Assembly: GCF_010183535.1 (NCBI RefSeq)
Contig: NC_071329.1
Location: forward strand, 19,172,879 to 19,236,878
Length of the DNA: 64,000 nucleotides
Source: Caenorhabditis remanei
Taxonomy: Eukaryota; Nematoda; Chromadorea; Rhabditida; Rhabditidae
Direction: 5' to 3'
Below are positions 55,302 through 64,000 of this stretch, piece after piece (position 1 is the first letter of the stretch; each line of letters begins with the position of its first letter). A program made the position numbers and the translations under genes. The notes under the pieces were generated by a model. It was not told the origin of the DNA. It ran no database searches and saw only the letters and a list, made by a program, of their open reading frames with translations.

Positions 55302-57904
55302 ATGAAATGTCACTATGAAGTGCTACAAGTGGAACGAGACGCCGATGACGAGACGATCCAGAAGAACTACAAAAAATTGACTCTCAGATGGCATCCCGAC
55401 AAGAATCCGGATAATATTGATGAGTGCACTCAACAATTTCGACTCCTTCAGGCCGCCTATGATGTGTTGAGTGATGCGAAAGAACGAGAATTCTATGATA
55501 GACACAGAGAATCGATTTTGAAAGGAAAGAATACGGAATATGGGGAACAATCCGTCTCGTTATTCCCTTATTTCAATGCGAGCTGTTATCAGGGATACGG
55601 AGATGATCCTAATGTAAGGATTGGCTTGATTGTGGGGGAAAAATCATGAAAAATCATGAAAACCCGTGTAAAATTCGTCTGAAATCGGGGAAAAATAGCT
55701 AGAAATTGAGAGTTCGCGGCTGAAAACTCCCATTTCACTTGTCAAAACTCTAATTTTCCCTATACTCAGCCAAATCGACATGAAAAGTTATGAAAACCAA
55801 CTTAAATCTATCTTTTTTCAAAAATTCCAACTTTCTTGATCTGAAATTTGGATTCAGATTGAAAAACTCAATTTTTAATCAAACATTTCACTCCAAGTCG
55901 TCTATTTTGATATAGCAAGTGCGCTCTATCGGAAATTCGTTCTGAATTCTCCGAAACTTCCAGCACTTTTTGGAAATTCTCAATAGAGCGCATTAAGCCA
56001 CTTTGGTGTGGAATCTATCCTCATATTGTCTTTTTTAATCTTAGACTTGTGATTTTGCAGGGTTTCTACGCTGTCTACCGTGAAATCTACAAAATTCTAG
56101 TCACCGAAGAGTACGATCATTACGTCGAGAATCCGATCGACCATCCGGAATTCGGCGATGAGAACAGTGATCCGGAGGAGATCGTCAACAAATTCTATGG
56201 ATTCTGGATGTCATTTTCGACGAGTCGATCGTTCGCCTGGTTAGATCACTACGATATCACGCAGGCGTCGAATCGATGGGAATCGAGAAAGATTGATCAG
56301 GAGAATCAAAAGTATCGGGATATTGGAAACAGGATAGAAATGAGCAGATTAGGGTACGGAAGTTAAGGAAAATTGTTGAAATGAGGCCAAAATTGATAAA
56401 AATCGCATCCTGAGAGTACTCACGACCCGACCTGTGGCAGATGCGCTCTACTGACAATTTGAGGCTGAAAATCTCAATTCTGTGACAAGTTGGACACAAA
56501 AATTGAAATTCCCAGAACCAGATTGTTAGTAGAACTGATTATTATTTGAACTGTCGGAAACGTCTCAACCTTGTAGAACCTCTGGAAAGTGCGCTCTACT
56601 GATCTTATTGTCCATATGCATCGAATTTCCAAAAGAATTTCGAATCCAGTGTGAAAATCTGTGATTTCATCGGTCTTTTCGTCAAAAAATTGGCAAAATC
56701 TCGACTTTTTCAGAACAAAATCACGGTCTTCATGCTGAAAATTATAGTTTCTCGATCAAAATCCTTGATTTCTCCGCGAATTTTCATTTTTCCAACTTAC
56801 AGGAAATGACAAAATTCGCTCATAAACGGGATCCACGTGTAAAACTATATCGGGAGACTCTGGAACGAAGAGAGGCGGAGCAACCAGATCTGCCAGAAAA
56901 TGATGGCGTACTCAATGATATGTACGAAAATGAAATGCCGCCTCACGCATATTTTCGATGTAACACCACTAAAGGTGGATTTGTATACAGATTTCATTTT
57001 ATTACGTCGAAATGGGTGAAAAGTGAGAAAAGTCGCTTCCATGAAAATGAAACTCGTTAATCTGTTTCAGGTGTCGACTGCAAAACCTTGGGACAAATTG
57101 AAATGACGTTCGGTTGCCAAATCCATAAACTTGAACGCAAAAATTGGATATTATATACAATTGTGGGAAGATTCTATCAACTGAAGAGAATAGTGGACGA
57201 AATGGAAAAGCATACAAGACGAGCATCTGTAATGAAACTTCAAATTCCTGAAGCATTGTATGAGAATCCCACGTTGATATCATCTTTACCGGTGAGTTTT
57301 AGAGATTTCACACTTGGCTGGTTAGTCAAAACGTGTTGCAAACACGTTCTAATGAATAAGGCCAAGCTTTCTCATTCTCGAAACAAAATGCTATCAATTA
57401 TCTATTTTAGGCACTCTCCCAATGTGATCTGTCCTTTCAACACGATAAACGTATTATGATAATCACGGGAATCTCGTCTCTCCTCACTCCTCTAGTCGAT
57501 GCACTTAAAAATCTGGGACGAACCGGCTCTCTTGCGAGTTTCACCGAGGAGGTTTACACTCTTTCAAGAAGAAGAGCGTTGAAAATGGGAAAGAATGTAA
57601 TTCTGGCAGAGACTGATGTAAGTTTTCTCCACTCTTGTTCTTATCTCAATTGTTTCTCTTTCAGGATTTATACTTGGTTTTCACGAGAGCTCAACTTTCG
57701 AAAGTCACTCGAGAAGGTCTACTGAAACAGACAGATGTTATTGTAGAAATGGTTGATGAATGCTCGACGAACGTCACTGTAAGAGTCCAAGGATCCAAGG
57801 AAAATGTCACTGAATACTACCATGAAGTCAACAAAGTTTTCCTCGGAAAAGAAGAGTATAAACTCGTCCCTGTCCCATTCACCACTCAAAACTGGAAGAA
57901 GTAA
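55302..57904 (+). pseudogene. DNAJC21-like J-domain gene fused to an unrelated C-terminus, with a frame problem
   Basis: Exons are 55302-55613, 56061-56353, 56803-57022, 57071-57291, 57411-57617 and 57665-57904. Residues 1-65 are a J domain (HPD at 31-33), followed by the DNAJC21/JJJ1-type block FYAVYREIYKILVTEE and WESRKIDQENQKYRD, then KRDPRVKLYRETLERREAEQ. These proteins stimulate Hsp70 and help 60S ribosome maturation. The rest of DNAJC21, including its zinc fingers, is absent. From about residue 230 comes a different sequence with three blocks resembling degenerate KH domains (low confidence). The join of exon 2 (ends in phase 2) to exon 3 (reads in phase 0) is one base short; one extra G at the acceptor would restore frame and the family alignment. 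The total is 1493 nt, one short of 498 codons. An upstream in-frame ATG exists at 55203, but the 55302 ATG follows a TTTTCAG acceptor and starts the J domain. Confidence 0.7.
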
Positions 57905-58019
57905 ATTTTATATGAAAATAATTGTATGCCGGAAATTTGTATTTTTCTCATTATATCATTTCGTTTAATTCTACTTACATATAACTAATCTTGTAACAAA
58001 ACATTTAAAACGAGAAGTC

Positions 58020-58025
58020 AATAAA
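58020..58025 (+). terminator. Polyadenylation signal of the DnaJ-like gene
   Basis: AATAAA lies 116 bases after the stop at 57904. Its presence suggests the locus is or was transcribed to this end. Confidence 0.55.
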
Positions 58026-58435
58026 GGTTAACACTGTAACTACAAATAACTCACAAAACAAGCAGACCAACATCACTTGGCCTGCTATCTCAAGTTTTGT
58101 AGTTTTTAGTCTTTAACCACCACTTACCTCATTTCGAAAATCTATCGGCACACCACAAAAGAGCTATGAGCCTGCAAGTGGCAGACCACGTCAAGAAAAA
58201 TTTACAAATGTAGTAATTTTTATGCTCATAACAAATAAATTATGCAATTTGACTGAAAAAATTATAAATAAGTATCACACAACCGTAAAATGCAAGAAAA
58301 TTATGCCAGGGAATCGAGATGGAATGGGAATAAAACAAATTTGTGTTAATTTTCGCGAATTTTCACTAATTTTGTCTCAAAAAATAGCGAAAATCCAGAT
58401 TTACATCACAAATTTCAAGAAAATACATATAACAA

Positions 58436-60484
58436 TTAGAGCTCTCCGGTGGCGCGTGCTTTGTAGTGTTGGAAGACTTGGTACATCGACTGGCTCAGAG
58501 TGATCCAGTAGTTTTGAGCCTGTGTGATGTAGAACTTGATGATTGAGAGCGGCTCGCCGAGGGAGATTCCAGAGGTGACGTGGACAGTGGAAGAGAACGG
58601 TAGGAATCCGCGTCCTGAAGAAAAAGTTTAAAAAAAAGAAACTTTGGGCATAGGTTCCTTGTAAAAGTGACTAGATGCGCTCTATTGATAATATGATGTC
58701 GGAAAATGCGATTTTCAGGAATTTACACTTGAAAAATCGCATTTTAACGACACCTGGATTATCAATAGAGCGCATATGCCACAGGTACGTCAAATTGAGC
58801 TGAAAACACTAATTTCTGTCAGAATTTCAACAATTTTCAGCGTTTTCAACTCAAAATTGAAAAAATGAATTTTATGGACAAAATCGAAATTTTTTGACTG
58901 AAAAATGAGAATTTGGGCATAGGTTCCCCGTAAAAGTGACTAAATGCGGTCTACCGATAATAAGATTTGAAATTTGTTACTTTTGAAGGAAAAAATAACG
59001 AATTTCAGTCTACATTATCATTAGAGCGCACTAGCCGATTTTGTAGTTTGTAGTCTTACCATAGCATGCCACATAGGTATCCTTCTCCAAATTATAGACA
59101 AACGACTCGAATTGTCCGTGTCTGAAAACCATTCCAGACGAGAACGTCTCACTCGACTCATCCTGAGTCCCATCGTTGAATCTCGACACTTTTCCCTTCA
59201 GAACTGTGCACGTCGTGTTCGCCCAATGGAATCCAGGACGTCCCGTCGTTGGGAATGGGGCGGAGAAGGCGGCGGCGAACTCGGTGAATGCGGTGAGATA
59301 TGGATAGATCTGAAAAATTAGAAAAAATGATTGAAAAATGGCAAAAATTGATATTCGTCTGCTAGCTCGAAAAGTGTAGTTTGTAGTCTGGCAGACCAAA
59401 ATGAGCTATTGGTCTGCTAGCTCATCACAAACTACAATACAAGAGGTTGCAGACCAACACCTGCTGGTTCTTGGTCTGCTAGACTACAAACTACAAGTAG
59501 ATAGCTAGCAGACCAATATCATTTTTCACTGAAAAATGTGAAAAAAGCGGAAATTTTGGATATTTCAGTGAAAATTACTGAAAATTTTCATTTTCCATTG
59601 AAAAAACTGGTGTTTTCACGAAAAATTTGAGATTCGGGTCAAAATCGCGTCTTTCGACAAGAAAAATGATAAAAATCGATATTGGTCTGCTCGAAAAGTG
59701 TAGTTTGTAGTGAGCTAGCAGACCAATGACAGTTTCATTAATGTGAAAACTAGCGACTTTTTTGGAGATTTCAGTGAAAAATAGTGGTTTTTGTGGTGAA
59801 AATTATCAAAAAACTTTGATTTTTCACAAAAACGTGAGATTTTTGTGTCAAACTCTCCGATTTTCTGCGAAAATTTTGGATTTTTCAACCAAAAACATCG
59901 ATTTTCGGCAATTTTTCAGCGAAAAATTTCCAGATTTTCAGCTATACACCGCCTACTAACTCTCAGACTCAATCCTCCCATTTGCATTGCGTGCCATTCG
60001 ATGTGTCTCGGCAAGATCGGCTCGTAATATGTCCGCAATCCGGATGTCAATGAGGACATTGACTGAGAAATTGTCGCGGCGCCTGAAAAAACTCATTTTT
60101 ATCAAATTTTGAGCTAAAAAATTGAAAAATCGATGTTTGTCTGCTAGCTCGAAAAATGTAGTTTGTAGTCTGGCAATACAAGAGCTAGCAGACCAACGAC
60201 TGGTCCGTTGGTCTGCTAGTCTTGCAAACCTAGACTACAAACTACAAGTAGATCGCTAGCAGACCAATTTCACTGAAAAATGTGAATAATAGCGGAATTT
60301 TTGGAAATTTCAGTGGAAAACCCCAGGTTTTTAGGCCAAAAACCGTACCAGCCGCTTTTCCAGCCACCGTCTTGAACTGTTTCGGCGAGATATCGTACGA
60401 TTTCCAGCGGAGTCCATACTGAATCGCCTGGAACGCGGCGTAGAAGACCAGAAGATAGCGGAGCTTCGACGAGAACAGCGTCAT
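58436..60484 (-). CDS. Unrecognised 228-residue protein with an N-terminal hydrophobic segment
   Basis: There are four minus-strand exons, 60349-60484, 59961-60082, 59060-59309 and 58436-58614 (stop TAA), all in phase. Residues 10-25 (YLLVFYAAFQAIQYGL) form a probable membrane anchor or signal sequence. There follow an Ala/Gly/Ser stretch (AGKAAG, GAATISQSMSS) and a Pro/aromatic region. A block with TGRPGFHWANTTC and VACYG cysteines comes next, and the end is YQVFQHYKARATGEL. I do not recognise the family. The introns carry many GGTCTGCTAGC/TAGTTTGTAGT repeats. It is divergent from cdc-37, with about 1.5 kb between the ATGs. Confidence 0.8.
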
Positions 60485-62000
60485 CGTTCGTGGCGTGTTG
60501 AACTACCCTGGAAACGTGGAAATTGTCAAGATTCGTGGCACTTTTTGGGGGAAAACGTGGAAAAATCGAAAAACGAGCATTCCCGAAGAGTTGGAAGCAC
60601 AAAAACAGCTTTAAAAGTGAGTTTTGCCGCTAATTTTTCGATTTTTTCAAGATTTTTCCAATTTTTATCGCGAAAAATCACTGAAAATCAAATTTTCCCG
60701 CTGAAAAATAACTAAAAATACCCAAAAAAGAAAAATCGGCCGGTCCGCAAACACCTTGACGCGCAGGTGCACAGTGCACACAATTGTACGCGCAAAAGAA
60801 TGTGCTAGAAAATTGGCGATTACTCCGATTTTGGCCGTTTTTCATGGAATTTTCTGGATTTTTGGTTGAAAATTGCTGAAAATAGTAATGTTAAGGAGTT
60901 CACTATTATTTTGAATCCGAATTCGTCGATTTTCGTTGAAAATTCTTTGAGAAACGGGGGAAAATCGATAGTTTCCGTTTTTGACCGTTTTTCATGAAGT
61001 TTTCCGGATTTTTGGTTGGAAATTGGTGTAATATTGCTGAAATTATCAATTTCGAAGTGTTCACGACCATTTTGACTCCAAAATCGTCAATTTTCGTTGG
61101 AAATTATTTGAGAAACTGGGGAAAGTCGATAGTTTCCGTTTTTGACCGGTTTTCATTTAATTTTCTAGAAATTTTATTCTTTTTTGGTTGGAGAATTGCT
61201 GAAAGTATTACATTTGAGGTGTTCACGACCATGTTGACTCTAAACTCATCAATTTTCGTTGGAAGTTCTTTGAGAAACTGGGAAAAATCGATATTGCTCA
61301 TTTTCTCTAGAAGATTTGAATGAAATATTGCTGAAATGGTCACAAAATTGTCTATTTTCACTTGAAAACCCATGAAAAATCGATTTTTGAGGTTCAAACG
61401 ACTGTTTTGATACCGATTTTGTGATTTTTTGCCTCAAAAATGGCTGAAAACTCTAATTTTCGAGTTTTTTTCTCTCTAAAACCGCTAATTTTTGTATTTT
61501 TGCTCAAAACCCGTGAAAAGTTGTCTAAAATCCACGTTTTCCTAGTTTTCCACGTGGTCTTTCAATTTTCTTCTAGAAATTTCTCATCTTAATCCTTTCG
61601 AGGATCTTCCGGATTATTCCGTTGCCAAGGCTGCTCGCATCGATTTTTCTCGTTTTTCCTCAATTTTTAGCCTAAAAACGTCATTTTTTCCGATTTTGCT
61701 CACTTTATCCGCCTAAAAACCTCATTTTTCTTGATTTTCTCTCATTTGTTGTCTAAAAACCTCATTTTTCGTCCAAACCCCGGATTTTTTGCTTAAAAAC
61801 TTCACTTTTCTTGTTTTTTCCCATATTTCTCGCCTAAAAGCTTCATTTTTTCTTGGTTTTCTTTACATTTTCGCCTGAAAACCTCATTTCTCTTGTTTCT
61901 TTTCACATTTTCGGCTAAACCTCATTTTTCGCTTAGAAACTTCATTTTTCCCTTTAAAAACCTCATTTTTCTCTCTAATTTCACATTTTTTCAACAGAAA
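60485..62000. other. Divergent promoter region upstream of cdc-37
   Basis: It holds GTCCGCAAACACC at 60743-60755 and a degenerate tandem repeat at about 60820-61400. The repeat has roughly 150-180 bp per unit; words TTTTTGGTTG, GAGAAACTGGG and GATAGTTTCCG recur. A T-rich stretch at 61660-61980 has reiterated AAAACCTCATTTTTC words. No coding exon was recognised. The acceptor TTTTTTCAACAG just before the cdc-37 ATG suggests trans-splicing. Confidence 0.55.
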
Positions 62001-64000
62001 ATGCCGATTGACTACTCTAAATGGAAGGATATCGAGGTGTCCGATGACGAGGACGACACTCATCCGAATATTGATACGCCGTCACTCTACAGATGGCGTC
62101 ATCAGGCTCGTTTAGAGCGAATGGCCGAAAAGAAAATGGAAAAAGAGGCGTTGGAAAAGGAGAAGAAGACGACGAGCAAGAAAATGCAGGTAAAATCGAT
62201 GAAATTGGTTGAAAATGGTTGCAGATAGACTACAAACTACGAAATTTGGGGCTAGCAGACCAATCTGCGTTGTTCTGCCTGACTACAAACTACAGAGTGA
62301 ATAGCTAGCAGACCAACGCTCAAAATAGTTAGAATAACTCATATTCTGTTGATTTCAGTCGTTTTCCGCTGAAAACAGCGAATTTTTGAATGAAATTCCT
62401 CAAAATGGATTGAATTTGCCGAAAAGTTCGATTTTTCAGCTGTAAAATCGACCAAATTTGCTTGAAAAGACAGTTTGGAGGTGGAAAACCGAGTTTTCTT
62501 TCTGAACGTCCTGATTTTAGCCTGAAATGGCAAATTTGGTCGAAAATATCAGATTTTCAGCTGTGAAACTGCGAAATTCCATCTTCAGGCTCTCAATATG
62601 TGAAATTTGAGCGATTTGGAGCTAAAAATCGAGTTTTTGAGCATATTTTCATCTTTCTGCCCGAGTTTTGGAAATATTCGCCATTTTCATTCGTTGGTCT
62701 GCTAGTTATGCGCTCTGTAGTTTGTAGTCTGGCAGACCAACACCGATTGGTCCGCTAGCTGATTGTTTTGTATTTTGTAGTCGAGCTAGCAGGCCAACCA
62801 AAGCTGATCTCACTTTTCACCAAAACCAGCTAAATTTTTATCAAAAACATCATTTATGACAGAAAATCTGCGAATTCGGCTGAAAATCGACAAAATTATG
62901 TATAAAAATCCGATTTTCGATCAAAAGTTAGCTAGCAGATCGAATCCGATTTTTCCACTATATAAATCAGAAATTTCCATTTAAAAAAATCAAATTTTCC
63001 CATTTCCAGGAACTCGAAAAGAAGCTTGCCGACGCTTCAGTCGACTCGAAATCGTCAATTCAACAACAAATCGATGAAGTGAAGGCTCAAGAGGAGGCGT
63101 GGCGTAAAAAGGAGGCGGAGCTTGAAGAAAAGGAACGTCTCGAGCCATGGAATGTGGATACTATCGGACATGAGGCATTCAGTACTTCAAGAATTAATAA
63201 GGTAGGAGTTTAGGCTGAAAAATACAGATTTTCAGTGAAATTTTCACTAGCAGACCAACGTAGATTGGTCTGCTAGCTCGTTTTTCGTAGTTTGACACTG
63301 AAAACAGCGAATTTTTGAATGAAAAACTGCTGAAAAATGCAAAAAACCAAATTTTTTGCTTTCAGATCACCGAAAAGAAGCCGGAAGTGAAGAAGACCGA
63401 TGAGGAGGATAGTCACGATATGGCATCGTTCTTCGAGAAGAATGAGAGTCTTCTGGAAAGAATTGGAACGCTGAAAGGAGGTGCGAAGGCGACGGAAATC
63501 TTATTGGCTGAACATCCGCATCTCGCTTGCGACTACACAGCCAACTGGCTCACAATCGAAGCTCTGAACGCGGCGATCTTCGAACAAGAGGAGAAAATGA
63601 AGACGATGGCCGAGCAATGCATCATTATTCAATACTTGTTGGAATTGTCGAAATCGCTCAACGCAGTCGCCACGAACATCACCGTCCAAAAGCAATTCTT
63701 CAAGAAATTCGAGTGCGCCGAGCCAGTTTACATGAAACACTATCATGATGAGGTGAAGGCGTTCGAGGATCGCCTCAAAATTCGAGCTCAAACGAAGAGA
63801 GAAGCGGCGATGGAGGAGGCGGAAGCTGTTGAGAAGGAGGAGAGAATCAAGGCGTCGCCGGGAGGAATTGATCCACAGGAGGTGTATGAAGAGTTGCCGG
63901 AAGAGATGAGAAAGTGCTTTGAGTCGCATGATATTGAGGCGTTGAAAGGTGTCGCCCAGAAGATGGATGAGGAGGTAAAAATGAAGTTTTCAGGCGTAAT
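62001..64000 (+). CDS. cdc-37: Hsp90 co-chaperone Cdc37 (3' end beyond the window)
   Basis: Exons seen are 62001-62189, 63010-63201 and 63366-63974, followed by a GTAAAA donor; the gene continues past the window. The 330 residues present compare with about 370-380 for the whole family. The N-terminus has the diagnostic pattern: W8, the acidic CK2-type site at S14 (IEVSDDEDD), then [18 protein letters not shown] long charged coiled coil and the central domain follow. Cdc37 delivers protein kinases to Hsp90 in the cytosol, and phosphorylation at the S13/S14-type site regulates it. The start is fixed by homology and by the upstream TTTTTTCAACAG acceptor. No defects were seen. Confidence 0.95.

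Larger units (their letters stand above)
53590..63290. repeat. GGTCTGCTAGC / AGTTTGTAGT hairpin repeat family
   Basis: A short modular repeat pairs TTGGTCTGCTAGCT with its complement AGCTAGCAGACCAA around GTAGTTTGTAGT words. It occurs at about 53595-53645, 53905-53990, 54108-54160, 58065-58110, 59358-59515, 59680-59725, 60135-60260, 62225-62315, 62695-62790 and 63245-63295. Copies are also in NHL intron 10 (30670-30720, 30895-30950). They lie only in introns and spacers. Confidence 0.75.

Noticed and set aside
57071..57904. A separate gene starting after the DnaJ-like part
   Set aside because: The switch to unrelated sequence occurs inside exon 3, which still carries DNAJC21-like residues at its start. 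Exons 3-6 join in phase, so one chimeric transcript is the simpler reading.
1..64000. tRNA, rRNA or CRISPR features
   Set aside because: No tRNA-like A/B boxes with a fold, no rRNA signature and no regular repeat-spacer array were noticed. The regular repeats seen are eukaryotic dispersed or tandem families.

Overview
The window is nuclear DNA of a Caenorhabditis-type nematode. Evidence is the short introns with TTTTCAG-like acceptors, ATGs placed just after trans-splice-like acceptors, a DUF3557 gene (a family expanded in Caenorhabditis), and worm-like cdc-37 and RING/B-box/filamin/NHL genes. The introns and spacers are packed with small palindromic repeats. No tRNA, rRNA or CRISPR array was seen.

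Layout. 1-2570: 3' end of a + strand gene with a glycine-rich tail. 2863-15658 (-): an SLC12-type cation-chloride cotransporter with 15 exons per isoform and two alternative first exons. 15659-23013: a repeat-rich intergenic region. 23014-31269 (+): an 11-exon RING/B-box/filamin/NHL (TRIM-NHL) gene, probably nhl-3. 32597-33697 (-): a DUF3557 gene. 34683-53474: a large palindromic mobile element. 54248-54997 (-): a candidate 52-residue membrane protein. 55302-57904 (+): a DNAJC21-like gene fused to an unrelated C-terminus, with an apparent one-base frame problem. 58436-60484 (-): an unrecognised 228-residue protein. 62001 to the window end (+): cdc-37.

The most interesting object is the 18,792-bp element. 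Its two 9,207-bp arms are inverted copies in which position x always pairs with 88157-x. The protein reading frames of the two arms are the same, and a 14-base homopolymer also matches. The arms are separated by a spacer of only about 0.35-0.38 kb. The element begins with AG, ends with CT and is bounded by a 6-bp duplication (GGTGAA), the hallmarks of Polinton/Maverick elements. Each arm carries an apparently intact 17-exon protein-primed-type family B DNA polymerase (1344 residues, with exonuclease and palm motifs), a 172-residue stand-alone relative of that polymerase's N-terminus, and a 101-residue ORF on the other strand. I see no integrase, packaging ATPase, protease or capsid gene. It looks like a polymerase-only, fully palindromic Polinton derivative, possibly a head-to-head dimer made during replication.

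The element sits inside a decayed, inverted copy of the last exon of the neighbouring NHL gene. Joining the two flanks and removing one GGTGAA rebuilds that exon's reading order, which shows that the palindrome is one insertion and gives its boundaries to the base.
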